Positions 1 through 12,630 of a stretch of DNA of 64,000 nt are shown in pieces. The DNA lies in contig JAPEIS010000008.1 in assembly GCA_029531795.1 (NCBI GenBank), forward strand, positions 2,108,001 through 2,172,000. The letters are read 5' to 3'. Source of the DNA: Sclerotinia nivalis (Eukaryota; Ascomycota; Leotiomycetes; Helotiales; Sclerotiniaceae). The position numbers were made by a program, and so were the translations under genes. How positions within the stretch are numbered: position 1 is the first letter of the stretch; each line of letters opens with the position of its first letter. The notes below the pieces were generated by a model. It was not told the DNA's origin. It was given only the letters and a program-made list of their open reading frames with translations, and did not search any database.

Positions 1-207
1 TGCCACTGCAAGTGCAAGTACAAGTACAGGTACAAATGTGAATATGGATGCAAGAAGAAAAAAGGATAAGAAATGACAAAGAAAGACAAAAATCAAACCA
101 AAAACACGTATATATTATATAAAATGGATTGGAGCAGATTCCTAAAAGAAATAATTCTGGTTCGTTAATAGAAATCAACAGAATATCACTAACTTCATGA
201 CATCCAG

Positions 208-1499
208 TGATCCTCAGCCATCTTGTCATCATGAATACATGGTTAGTAACCCCCTCCCCCTACCAATACCCAACATCCAAACACTACTTCCTCAACCAAC
301 CCTAACAACTATCCAGGGGTTTCATAAACTCCTTCGGCGTCTTCCAAACCTACTACGTAAGCACGCTCCAACGTCCCGCCAGCGACATATCCTGGATCGG
401 CTCCATGCAAATCTTCCTCCTCTTCTTCGTCGGAACATTCACCGGACGCCTCACCGACGCCGGATATTTCCGCTCCGTATTCCTCATCGGTACGATCATC
501 GGACTCGTAGGAATCTTCATGACATCCATCTCAACGACCTATTGGCAAGTATTTCTCGCCCAAGGAATCTGCATGGGTCTCGGGAATGGCTGTTTATTTT
601 GTCCGGCCCTGGCCACCTTAAGTACGTATTTTAGTACGAAGAAGAGTTTGGTGATTGGGATTGCGGCGGCGGGGAGCGCGACCGGTGGTGTCATTTTTCC
701 TATTATGGTGCAGCAGTTGTTACCCCGGATTGGATATGGATGGACCATGAGATCTTTGGGTCTCATTCAATTGGTGTGTCTTGGGGTTTGTAATATGGGG
801 ATTAGACAAAGGGTTCCCCCTAGGAAGAGTGGTGCGTTGATTGATTATGCATCTTTTAAAGATGTTCCATACATGTTATTTACAGCTGGGATGTTTTTCG
901 TAAGTAGCGAGCCGTACTAATATTAATATGATACATACTAATGCATAGCAAAATAGAATTTCTGGGGTTTATATTTTGGCTTTTATTACCTGGGAGCATA
1001 CGCAAGAACCATCATCGGATTACCTCTCGCAGAATCAATAAATATAATCATCATCCTCAACGCCGTAGGAGTAATCGGACGAATCCTCCCAAACCACCTC
1101 GCCGATCGCGTATTCGGCCCACTCAACACCCTAATCCCAATAACCATCATCGACAGCATCCTCTGCTTTTGCTGGATCGCCGTCTCATCTCGAGGGGGTT
1201 TATACGCATGGTCAGTAATGTACGGAATATTTGCGGCGGGAATCCAAGGACTGTTCCCAGCCACATTAAGCAGTCTCACGACGGATTTGCGCAAAGCCGG
1301 CGTGAGGATGGGAATGGTGTTTACGGTGGTGAGTTTTGCCGTGTTGACGGGTCCGCCTATCGGCGGCGTGTTGGTGCAGAGGAAACATGGGGACTACGAG
1401 TATGCGCAGATATTTGCCGCGGTGGATTTACTCATTGGAACGATATTTTTGTTCATGGCAAGGCTGGCTCGTTCCAGGAAGTGGCTGATGAAGATGTGA
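208..1499 (+). CDS. MFS monocarboxylate-type permease, 5' partial
   Basis: A plasma-membrane transporter of the major facilitator superfamily, closest in look to fungal monocarboxylate (MCT-like) permeases; the substrate is unknown. Visible exons: 208-241, 317-899 and 957-1499, with introns 242-316 (gttagt..cag) and 900-956 (gtaagt..tag). Splicing gives the family hallmark NTWGFINSFGVFQTYY at TM1, then TM segments around FLLFFVGTFTGRLTDAG and LGNGCLFCPALATLSTYF, and after intron 2 FWGLYFGFYYLGAYAR. The C-terminal half runs through ILCFCWIAVSS and ends RSRKWLMKM. The first visible exon begins after a cag acceptor at 205-207 (branch-like ctaac at 190-194) and enters one base into a codon, so the cytosolic N-terminus and start codon lie on an exon before base 1. 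No internal break is seen after the introns are removed. Confidence 0.85.
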
Positions 1500-1563
1500 A
1501 CACTTGGAGTGTCGAATGCTGGCTGTGTAATAGAGAGTGTGTCGTCATTCGTCATTTGCGCGG

Positions 1564-1588
1564 CTATACTATACTATACTATACTATA
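1564..1588. repeat. CTATA pentanucleotide microsatellite
   Basis: About five copies of the unit CTATA, 65 bp after the stop codon of the MFS permease gene. Confidence 0.8.
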
Positions 1589-2202
1589 GTCTGCCTACCT
1601 ACCGATATTCGTATCATGCAGTAGGTAGATTAAAATAAATATAAATATAAATATAAATACAAGTACCTAGGTATGTAGTAGGTTCAACAGTCTACGGAAC
1701 ACTCGGATATCCCCGGGAGCTTAATAATTATAATAATACTCTAATACCCCGACTCGTTCAACATACGAACTAAGATTAAACCCTCCTGGGGTGAAGAGGA
1801 ACTAGTTAGTACGAGCCTCATCAATCAATCAATCTCAGCCATCTGAGCCATCTGAGCCACAAGAAATGATGAAGCTTACTCTCGAGTTTCTCATCATCTA
1901 CTGGTATTGATTTTGATTTGATAATTTTCAAACTTTGTGCTTTAATTTTTATTATTCAAAGTTTTTGAACTGGATTTAAAGAGTAAAACTAAGAAAGAAT
2001 AGGTTTATTTTTTCCGGGTTTCTAATATTTAATTTGATTTGATATTATAATAGTAGTATAATAATATTATGAATTAATAAATATTGAAGATCTTCCAAAA
2101 AGATAAAAAAAAAAATCTTTTTATATACATCTAGTTGTACTAGTAAAACTCGAGATCTATTATTAAAAAAAAACGTATGATAAGGAATTCAACAGTAAAA
2201 AG

Positions 2203-2249
2203 TTTCTGCAGTGACTACTCACCGATAAGTGAGTGAGTCGTTACAGAAA
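2203..2249. repeat. Imperfect inverted repeat (hairpin)
   Basis: TTTCTG..GACT.CTCAC on the left pairs with GTGAG..AGTC..CAGAAA on the right around a loop cgataa, with a few mismatches in each arm. On the minus strand the right edge reads TGTAACGACTCACTCAC, a shape often seen at LTR ends, but no target duplication or partner LTR is visible. Confidence 0.5.
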
Positions 2250-5200
2250 CACCCAAGTGGAAAAAGCCTTCATGCTGCAGCAAGACTAAGCCCGATACGT
2301 AGCTATGGAAGCTGTTCAGATTCCCAAATGGGTTTTCCCTATTGCATCTGCATCGATAAGGCGGGGGATCCATTTGTGAGATGACCGAAATATCTCGGTG
2401 CTACTCCAAAGAGGGAGCTCCATAATATGACCGAGGAAGTAACACGTGACTTGTGCTACTGTAAGGGTGGAGCCGCAAACGTGAACTTAAAAGGAAGAAG
2501 GTTAAACCTTCGAGGTTAATCTCGAAAAGGTTGATCTTGAAGAAGTGGAGTTATGAAAGGGTATTGACACATTGGCCGCATGACAGGCATGCACTCGAGC
2601 TAGTTAGCTACATAAGCATAACTAGTACTAGTAAGCATCTCAGTAAGCATTGTATCAATGAGTCCAGGGTCCATTCTATTTCCCTTTCATAAAACTGATC
2701 AATGGTCGCTGATTATTGACCAGCAATTCACTAGTCATGGGTATGACCGTTTAACGGCCACAATCAACGATCATCAGGGCAAATTAATCGAGGAAATAAA
2801 CCTTAACTGAATCCAAGAACGTACCTACTACTCTATTCCAGAATCCTAACCTGGAAAAAATACTTTGGCAACAGATCAAATGGATAAAGGGTAACCGCAA
2901 AACTTCAAATTGCCATAGAAAAGCTCTCCTGGAGACTCAACGTTGAGTGAGGTATGAATTTCCATAGGTGGGTGGTTGTAGCCCTGTTGAGACAGGCATC
3001 AGTATTTGCAGGCATTTGCCGGTCTTTGAAAATCTCTATAAAGTGTTAACATCTGCCAAGGTTAATTACAAGCTTCAACCCACGAGATCATGTCCATACT
3101 TAAAAAGTACCTGGTAAGTAAGGCTTAGCCTGGCCGTATGTAATTTGTAAGGTTGCGAAGTCACCGAAGTGTCGGAATAATGTGGACGTTGGCATTTGGC
3201 AACTTCGTGCTCTTGGCCTCAGGAGAAATGCTTGCATAATGCTGGCAAATACGTTGGTTTGAATTTGCTGGTTCGTGGCATCGCATTATCGAATCGAAAC
3301 GGAAGAATGCTCTCTGTGCCTCTATTACTCCGCATATCTGCTTCTTTCATCCTTCTAGAAAGTAGATTGTCAAAGCTGCGAATCCACAATTAATCTTGTT
3401 GTCCCTGCGGTTGTTAAAAGTACTCTAGCCCTATGAGTGACGGACGACGGGGGTAATTGATGGTCGCCGCATAATCCTCCATCCGTCATCTGTTTAAAAA
3501 TATCATGAATTTCATTGTCCCTCGTATATACTTCGTACGGTATTCGCGGTAGCTAAATTTTTTGATTCGATAGATATTTGGATTCTGGAGAGAGATGAAT
3601 GGCGGGGCGGCGGGGTGATGTTGGAAGTTGAGACATGTCATTGAAATGATTCAAAAGTGGAGGCTTTTGTGGACGGGAAGACCCATCATACGATCTTGCT
3701 CCCCTTCTTCTCGGTCGAAACGTGTGTTTAGGTACCTGGACAGATCGTTGCTTAGACCCCTCTCAGGGAAAAGCTTATGCAGCTGTAGATTAAACTTTGT
3801 GATTTCTCCCTTGTTGAACGATGGAACCCAATCACATAGTGAATATAAAAGTGTGTAAACTTTAAGAAGCGTAGCGTACAATGCGAGGGGGTCCCTTTTC
3901 GTCCTTCAAGTCGCTTCCATGACGCCGAATCATTTAGCGGTCAAGATCAAACGCAATCTCGCAATCTCGCAAACTGGTGATATATGAGATGATATTCCAG
4001 TAAAGCGTCGAACCTTAACTGGTAATATCCAACGCCCATTGTTTCCTCAGCCTGTTACAGACCTTATTAGTGACAAAGTTTGTTGAAATGAGTTATGGAG
4101 ACCTGTCACCGGGAGAGCATCATGCCAGGTATGATAATTGGTGGATGAAATGGGGGATTTCGGAAGTGCTCAACCTTCGAATGAAGTTTTTATTGATGAT
4201 AGATATGGATATGGATATGGATATGTTTCGGCATTGTGCGTCAATTTGTGACGAGAGTTCATGACTCGGCAGATAAAGTCTATTTGTGGATGTACATTTG
4301 TTGATGTACCGTATGAAGCTGAAGAAGTTGAAGAAGTTGATGAGATGTCAAGTTGTCAAGATGTCGAGGTGCTTGAGGTGCCGAGGTTGCTTTAGTTGTG
4401 TTGAATTGCATCAAGTGAGTAAGTTTGCGTCGTTGTTCACCCGGCCTGACCGTAGAAATTACCTGGGTAGCTGCAAGTGCAACCCTATGGAGTGCACACG
4501 ATATAACATTTCATCATCCACTTTTGACTTAATGATGAATTGATGAACTAATTCAACGAATGAAGGTAGATACCGAGATATCCCATTTTAGACTGTAGAA
4601 AAGACTGGAGCTCAAATTGAAGGAGGTTGAACTAATTCATTAATCGAGTTTTATACTCCGTAGATCTACTTTGAAGTACCGTACGTACCGGTGTTCAAAT
4701 TCTACGGAGATCTTTGAATACCCAAACATCTTTAACAGCCCCTCAGATCCATAGAGACTAACTAACAGCATTTCTAGCTGCTCAGCACACACTTACACGG
4801 TACTCTCAGACATTCAATCTCCCACCCTCATTTTGAGATTTCGAATTGTGGGATAGCATCATGAAATTGTGCACTACTATGCAAAGATTTCCGCGATGGA
4901 GCATTAACATGCAGGTGGTATTTGTGTTACTTGTCCTGGTACAAGAGAAGTCTCCTGCATCGGAGTACCGGTAAGGCGCTTTGCCTAAGAAGTGTCTGGT
5001 TCCTTTTTTTGCTCTCGGTACTTTCTACCAGGGTCAAGATATCTGACCCATTTTGACCTCAAAGAAGGGTTCACGACTCATCACAATCAAATATCAGCCT
5101 AATTCTGAATCTCAATGCCAAAAGTCCTGCTGTCGCGAGCTCTCGGAAGAGCAGAACTCTCCCCCGAATATCTGATATGCATACCCTATTTGAGCAAGAA

Positions 5201-6755
5201 TGCACATAACATACCATAATTGGAAATAGAATGAACTTAACGGTTTTCTAGAAGCCGCCGTCCCCGCCTAAAAAATCTTCGAAATGGCGGTGCGTCAATG
5301 CATAAGTCAGGCCCTCAATGATCTCTTACTGAAAGAGGTTTGGACTCCGAACCGTTCTGTATGATGCATATAAGTAAGTTTTTAGCATGTATGAGAGACA
5401 TATCAATAAGGCTAGTAATAGGAACGAAAGGTCCATCTCATTAAAACCAGTATTAATGACGGACACTTTGATAGCTGCTCAATACGTACGTATGTATGAC
5501 TAGATGCTTGATATCCTCTATAGAAATGCTCGCTACTTGATACTCTAGAAGGATCCTCGTCGGTTAATGATAAGTCTTACAACAGCTATACAAATACAGC
5601 AGTACTGATACATAAATCTAATTGCTCCTACTACGTATCTTGTTCAACTCAAGACAACGCGATTTATCAAACTATATTCATCTGCAATCAATGAAACTCA
5701 CAGTGAAGACGCTGGCAAATGACTTATTTCCACTAGGTTATCTTGTCAAGTCAATTAGTACTCCTATCATTGTCATGATTCAACACACTTTCAAATCTCT
5801 CATGAGTTTCATCACATACCAATAGACAAAGTACAGTACAAAACAGCCTCAACCAAGAAATCAAGCTCCAATATCAATATCCCACATGGTGTAAAGTATA
5901 ATAAAGTTCTGTCAAAACCTCAGATCAAAAAGAGTACCGTACTGCCCTTGTATCACCATCTAATCAGGGATCGCCTCTCATTCTCTCATTCTCACATTAT
6001 CACTGCCATCAACATCCACAAGTATAATTCCCACAGTCCTCCCAAAGGAACCATTCACAACCCTCGACCCCCTCGACCCCCTCTCTACCATATACGACCG
6101 ATCCCAACTTGTCCCAATTGATCATCTCAAGGATTTCCGTTTCTCATCACTTTACTTTCTCCCGTCCCCAAAAACGTCAAGCTCTCTCTCAAATTTACCA
6201 GGGTGTACATCTGTAATAACCCTGTAGAGATGTAAATATTTGTCCCTTATCCCCCCGATATTCAACGTCCAAAAATCCAAAAATCCAAATCAGTTGTACT
6301 GTGCAAAAAAGTCTTTTGAACCTTAACCTTATACCTACCTACTAGGTACATATACCGGTACAACTTTACCTTTCAAACAAACTTGTTCTCTATTCAATTG
6401 ATTTTTGATCTGATAGGGAAGAAAGCAAGAAATATATTTTCTAATATAATTTTGAAAAAGCGGTTTCGAAGAGGGGATCAACCTATTTATCATTTTTATT
6501 ATTCAATTCTCCATTCTCCATTCTCTACCACTATCGGCCGGTGCTAAATTCACCCATTGTCACGTCTAAACCTCGATCCGAAAAGAAAAGTCAACCAAAC
6601 TCCATCTCCATACAGTTGGAAAAAAAAGAAAAAGATCGAAACACCAAGAGAAAATCCACTCCCTTCCACTCTCCCCCAGTTCAACCGGATTTGCACCGGT
6701 ATACATCCTCTCCGACCAAACCAAAAAAAAACATTCAGGGATTTCTATTGGCAAG

Positions 6756-9214
6756 ATGTCCGGCTACCCAGCACCGAATGGTCACAATAACAATAATAAT
6801 GGCTACAATCCCTTGCCTTTGCACGGCCCATCATCAATTCCATCACCAAATGATCCGTTGATGTCCCATAATCAACAAATTCAACATCAACATCAGCATC
6901 AGCATCAGCATCAGCATCAGCAACAACTCGGCATATCTGTCGCACCATCATTTCAATATGATCCTCAATCAATGGGAGCTCCACAAGGCCAGCAATCACC
7001 ACAAATGCCCCCACCAATGCCGCAATACAATGATGGCATGACCAACGATCATAATGGTTTACCCGTTCAAACTGGAACACCAACATCTATGAATGGAACC
7101 GGGGAAGCGCCAAAGGGAAATAGATTAAGGAAAGCATGCGACTCATGCAGTATCCGAAAAGTTAAGGTGAGTGGATATTATGGAATTTCCTTCCAAAGCT
7201 TCGATTGCGGGGTAAATGCTAACAATTAATTTTCTTGATAGTGTGATGAATCTGGTCCTCCATGTCGAGCATGTGCAGCATTAGACATTCCATGTACATT
7301 CGAAAGACCAAGTCGTCGAAGAGGTCCACCAAATCGACATGCGGAAGCTATAAAAAAGAGAAGACTCGAATCTCCAGGTGGTGGACCTTATTCCTCTCCG
7401 ACATCACCAAGCAATGTTGCCGCGACTCTGGCATCATTCTCTTCACATGCAGTTCTCTCTGCCGAATCGATATTGCCTTTCCCTACTCTCGAGCTTTTCA
7501 TTGATGACTTCTTCACCTACATACATCCACTTGCCCCTTTCCCACATGAGCCTTCCTTCCGAGCGGCACTCAAAAATCGAGAAGATTTACAAAATCCATC
7601 ATTTCTTGCATTGTTGGCATCCATGATTGGGATATTGGTAGCCTCATTTCCTAGAAAGCCTAGGCTACACTTAAAATCTCAGCATCGAGAACATCTGTTC
7701 CCAAATTCACACACCTTGGTCGAAAGATGTCATAAAGTGGCAGTTGAAGCTAGGGGAGCTGGATACCTTGATAAGAACCTTTCGGTGTATGATGCAGCTA
7801 CAAGTTATTTCTTGGGATTGTCAGGCGCATATACATTCAATTGGAGACAATGTCGTTTGTATTTTGGAGAAACCTTAAACATTATAAGAATGTTGGGAGC
7901 GCATAGAACCAAGAATGCAGGTATTATGACGACTATGGGTCATCTTCCTGCTACATTTGGTTCAGAAAGCCCTCAATATGTTGATCAACCTGAACCTATT
8001 GATTATATTCGTCAGGAGATGGGCAGAAGACTATTCTGGGTTATGTTCGTTGGTATTCGGTAAGTGATTTTGACCCTCCTTTTAAAAGTACTCCACTAAG
8101 AAATTAGATCAATGCAACAATTAGGTGCCACTTTTGGTGAACTTCTAATCCCACCACCAACTCCAAATGAACCATATCCTCCACTACCAGTGGAAGTCGA
8201 TGATGAGTACATCTTTCTAGATCATATCCAATCACAACCCGAGGGTGTCATATCAAGCATCACCGGATTCAATATGGGTATTAAGATCTATATGACATGT
8301 ACACCTCTTGCAACAATGGAAGTGGCGTATGGTATCGATCAAGTATTTGACTATCAACGTCAAAGGAGAGTACTCTCACAATGTCTCAATGCTGCAAAGC
8401 ACGTTCTGGATCAGTTACCAAATGAGCTGATGCTTCTACCAAATTCAGAGTCAGGTGAGTTTGGTCAACGAGATGAAGCCTACTATCCACCTTTGGAAAA
8501 TTTTCCAGGTGCTCGTTCGGGCGGACTTGAGGGACGGTCCTGGAGCGAAGTCTCATTAGATGAGAAAAGAAAAAAACAATATGAAATTATGAAATCCAAT
8601 ATTTACGCCAGTCAGTTAGCCACCAGGTCATATATCGTGGAGAAGTATTGGAACCTTCAAGATGCCTACGAACAGCTTAAAGCTAAAGCGGGTGGTTCAG
8701 AGGATCTCAAACTAGGATCTCCAGGTCTTATGGCAACTGGTTTAGATGGAGTGCTACCACAATCAGTAACAGAAGATTCGATCGAGTCTATTGTTATGAA
8801 TGAAAGAGAAAGTATTGTGAAGGATTTGCTAAAAGCTCTGAGTTGTCTTCAACAAGTTAATATGGAGCCAAATGGTGGCAGCTTCGTTCGTCTACCCTTC
8901 TCTCTCTTTTTCAATAATTTTGCTTTCGGTTTTACTAATAATCATTCTTGCAGGTCAACAAAATTCGCCAAATAGCTTCTACCTTGGTCGATACCCCTCA
9001 AAATCGCAAAGGACCTTTCGCATTACGTACGGAGGAGTACCTAGGCAAATTCCTTGATATCTTAATGAAACTCGAGAGAGCTAGCCCGAGTGGTGCTAGG
9101 AGTGAAAGTGCCGATGGTGTGGTTGATGAAGAAGAAGAATTAAGCAATTGGGCTGATCTCAGAGAATATCAGACGAGGTTTGCTCAATCTGGAGGATTTT
9201 TGAATGAATTGTAA
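6756..9214 (+). CDS. Zn2Cys6 fungal transcription factor
   Basis: A nuclear binuclear-cluster transcription factor; target genes are unknown. Four exons: 6756-7166, 7242-8059, 8108-8885 and 8954-9214, giving 755 residues. The zinc cluster is C128-x2-C131-x6-C138-x6-C145-x2-C148-x6-C155, and intron 1 falls exactly before the third Cys. It is followed by a basic linker (RPSRRRGPPNRHAEAIKKR) and a middle homology region typical of the fungal_trans family (about residues 205-420: FPTLELFIDDFFTYIHP ... GRRLFWVMFVG). The C-terminal segment VNMEPNGGSF joined to VNKIRQIASTL is restored only by the gttcgt donor at 8886. The N-terminus is rich in Asn, Gln, Pro and has a His-Gln run encoded by a CAT/CAG microsatellite. 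ATG 6756 is the first in-frame Met. Family certain, subfamily not recognised. Confidence 0.9.
6882..6926. repeat. CATCAG repeat inside coding sequence
   Basis: A CATCAA/CATCAG hexamer run in the N-terminal part of the Zn2Cys6 gene encodes alternating His-Gln. It keeps frame and length change would come in two-residue steps. Confidence 0.85.
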
Positions 9215-10364
9215 GATCAAGCATGGGTTTGGGGGGGAAGATATGATTTTATGCGTTTGCAATGGAATGGTACGGAATATGAGTAAAAGGGGCTTGGGTA
9301 TGGGCGTATATCTTTTAATTGTAAAATGGACGGATGGATCGTGTGGGACGGATTTGACGGGTGCATAGATGAATGGCATAGGTGGCACGGGATGGCATGG
9401 GATATGTATGTACGATTCGGTGAACGAAACTTGAGACTTGAGGTACAAATGCGGCAGGGTGAATTATGCTGTGTACATCAAAATTCAAATAAGAACAACA
9501 GGATGGCAAACAAAAAGTTGCGTATGGTTCAAAGGATTAGATGGATAAATGCACAATGGATTCTGATAGCTCGGATTGGCTACCTACAAATAGATACTTT
9601 AATTTTGGTATTGGAGTACGTAAATCGCTAGAGCAATACATGTATACATGCTTATCTGCGTGTATATGATAGGAATTCAAAATAGTGTTGGTCTTTTGGA
9701 GAATTGTGGAATTGAATAATCAAATAGTGGAATGGTATTTATAGGTTTATATGTGTAATTATACATGATGCTTTTTTATTGAATGTATTTGTATTTGAGT
9801 AGTGATAGTGATAGTGATAGTGATGTTGATATTGATATTGATATTGATATTGATATTGATATTGATAGTGATAGTTGATAGTGGTGGTTATGGTTGTGTA
9901 AATATTTATGTGGTAGGTAGGTAGGTAGGCGAGGAAGGGAGATGAGTAGAGAGAGGTGAGGAAGTAGAGTAGAATATACCTATACATTCACTCACACGCT
10001 CATTTACTTACTTATCCGTTTATTTACTCATACACTCACCACTACAAAACCCAAATTTTTTGGAGTACAATACTGAGTATATATTTCTACATGACTTTCA
10101 GCTAAAAAAAGTTCCGTCCGATCCACGAATAGATGGTAGATAGCTAGCCATTCTCCTGGTATTTCCATGATTCCTAACCTAACGCCTTTGCTTACAATAA
10201 TACGAGGGAAATTCCAATGATTCCAAACGCCGTAGTGTGATGAATATGTAGAAACTACTTCGTCTATCATATCATCTCATCTCATGCCTCATGCTCGCGG
10301 ACTGATATGCTCGCACGCTCATATGCTCCCTTTTCCAAGCTCACGAGCTCGTAAACCCTCTCGC
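9215..10364. other. Intergenic region between convergent genes
   Basis: The 3' ends of the transcription factor and the amine oxidase face each other here. Apart from a hexamer repeat at 9802-9880 I see no gene. Confidence 0.5.
9802..9880. repeat. GTGATA / TTGATA hexanucleotide repeat
   Basis: About four GTGATA units run into about seven TTGATA-type units and then back to GTGATA. It is non-coding. Confidence 0.85.
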
Positions 10365-12630
10365 TCACAATTTACTCCCCTCCTTAACACAACATACATC
10401 CCCATTTGCTCCAATAACAGCAGCCCCAGTTTCCTGATGATGTTGCGCAGCACTATCCTTTGCCAACACACTCTTATTAAAACTTTGTTCTGAAGGAGGT
10501 ACATCAATGGCGGGATTCTTCGTAAAGAAATTAACCGGTTTCAAAGCCACCTTAATAATCTCAACTGGCATAACCGGGAAATCTTCAATTCTTGGTACAT
10601 GGTTAATACCAAATTGAACCCAAACGACAATATCATCATCTTGTACATTATCTTGTCGAGCCGCGAAAGAACGTACACCAGTTCCACCTCGAGATTGGTT
10701 TGTGTATTTGCCTCCGGCGTAGAGTTCGTTTTCGCGGTAGGAAGTGACGTAGATATTGTGATCGGCGAATTCGGCACGTTTAAAATGGAAGGAATCTTTA
10801 TCTGCGAGCATTTTTTGGAAAGGAGGAACGTGGATTTTATAGGCGACGGGTTTTCCGTTAATGGGGTTTTTGATGGAGGAATTTTGGATCTTGAAGGTGC
10901 GGTTAACGTCATAGTTGAGATCGTATCCGCCGGAGGTGGTGATTGGAGTGCTGTCTACAGTGTAGCCAACTCCGTGGGGGTTGAAGTCGCTGCGGGGCAT
11001 GGGGTGTGCTTCTTCGTAGACGACGCTGTTGAGGGGACCGTCAATCATGGGATCTACGCGGAGAGAGAAGATGTGTTGATGGTGGGAAGCGAGAACACCG
11101 GGGTGAACGACAGTTCCCCATGGAACGGTGAGGCCTTCGTCGATGGGTTGGGTTGAAAGGATACCGGTGGCTCGGACCTCATACATGACTTCTCCAGCTT
11201 GGTTAAATTGGAAAGCGAGGATGTATTCGTAATTTGCGACTGTGATGATAGATTGAAGAACGAGTTCTCTGTTACGGACGACAGCTGCACGACCAGTTCT
11301 GTAGTTGGTGTGTTTCCATCCGATACCGTTATCTTGCTCGTGAATGCAAACTACGTTTGGCATTTCGAGAACCTCTCCTTTGTCATCATTGAGAACGGCG
11401 GAGAGGTAATGGATTGAGCCGAGACAATCACATCCGAGTTGGAGGTTGTTCGCCATGATACCAGCACCTGCATCACCAAGATCGAAGGCAGCCTTTCTGT
11501 GGAATGGGTTACGAGGATCGGCATATGGAATGTTCATATCTGAAAGAGATAATCTGTAGAACAGAGGACGCCCATCATAGTGAACATCATAAAGAACCAT
11601 GCCTTCTCTCTGGTTGAATCCAACCTTGAAGGTCCATTTTTGCCACGCGACAGTATGTCCTTGTTCGCTGAATTGGGACACTTCAAATGAAGCACCTTCT
11701 GGTTGAATAACATTCAATGGCTTGAGATCTTTTCGGAGATCTTGTGCTTCAGGAATATATTCGTTGGCAGGTTGGACTTTATATGGAGATGGTTCCTTGG
11801 TTGTGTGATCGGCTCCAGTTGGCATGAAATCGATACGTGTAACTTTCATAGTCTCTGCACTGATGACTGGAGAAATAGTAAGTGGCATAGCATAATGGTT
11901 GCTATCAGCTTCGTTGGAATTCTTTGGATCCCGAATATAGAGGAAACATTGATAGAAGCGCTTATCATCGGTGAAAAGACCATCATTAATTCCATCGGAA
12001 CCTGAGAATTGTCAGTATAACTTCCATTTCGAAATATAAAGTAAACTTACCATAAATCCATGGGTCACAAACAATTACGGTGCCTTCTGGTAATTGAAGC
12101 TTTGCAATCTCGGCCTTCACTCCTTCATCCGCCAAGGCAACTAATTCCACTGCGATGATTTCTTCTCCATCGGCATTACTGTGGACGTTTGGGCCAAGTC
12201 TGACATTACTCTCTACTTGTCCAGTAGATAGATTGATGATAGCTTCGTGCAATTTATCCTGCAAGACATATTAACATCAACCGCCGAGGAAATTAGAAAT
12301 TTGCCACTCGAGCAAACAAATATGAAGCAAAAGCGAATCGATCGAACTCACAGTATTCTTAATATAGTAAACCACAAAACTTCTTCTATCAATCTTTGGG
12401 AGAGCAGATCCCGAATGCTCAGCAGTGAGAAATGGAAATAATTCAGTCTTATTTGGTTCTTGAAGAGTAATGGACTTGAATTGAATTGTAACCTCAGAAG
12501 GCCATAATCCCTTAAGGATCTGTGAACTCTGTAAGATCTCGGAAGCAGTCAATGGACCAAGAGGATGCTCCAAAGTAGTTTTCTTTGCACCCACAAATGG
12601 GAGGGAGACTGGGGCTTGTTCTGTAGACAT
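10365..12630 (-). CDS. Copper amine oxidase, peroxisomal
   Basis: Oxidises primary amines to aldehyde, ammonia and hydrogen peroxide, using copper and a self-made topaquinone cofactor. Exons on the minus strand: 12630-12352, 12258-12051 and 12001-10365, giving 707 residues, the usual length. The topaquinone Tyr is in VANYEY (about residue 420), the catalytic-base Asp in AFDLGDAG (about 336), the copper HxH in HHQH (about 470/472), and the third His probably in INHVPRIEDFPVMP. Spacing agrees with yeast-type enzymes. The last three residues are Ser-Lys-Leu, a PTS1 peroxisomal targeting signal, in line with known fungal enzymes. Start ATG at 12628-12630; MSTEQAPVSLPF is a soluble N-terminus with no signal peptide. 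The upstream DNA carries a TATATA tract about 100 bp from the ATG and five GATA sites, suggesting nitrogen control. Confidence 0.95.

Larger units (their letters stand above)
1500..6755. other. Gene-free 5.2-kb intergenic region
   Basis: No coding region can be supported. It holds a CTATA microsatellite (1564-1588), an AT-rich block (about 1900-2200), an imperfect hairpin (2203-2249), a (GATATG)-type run near 4201-4226, and pyrimidine-rich DNA just before the transcription factor gene (about 5980-6750), which is probably its promoter and 5' leader. Short open frames here have no recognisable protein features. Confidence 0.5.

Noticed and set aside
1675..2244. Solo LTR on the minus strand
   Set aside because: Start TGTAACG and a TATA-like tract fit, but I could not find the matching target-site duplication or a second LTR.
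10599..11156. 185-residue plus-strand frame opposite the amine oxidase
   Set aside because: Antisense shadow of a clearly coding exon.
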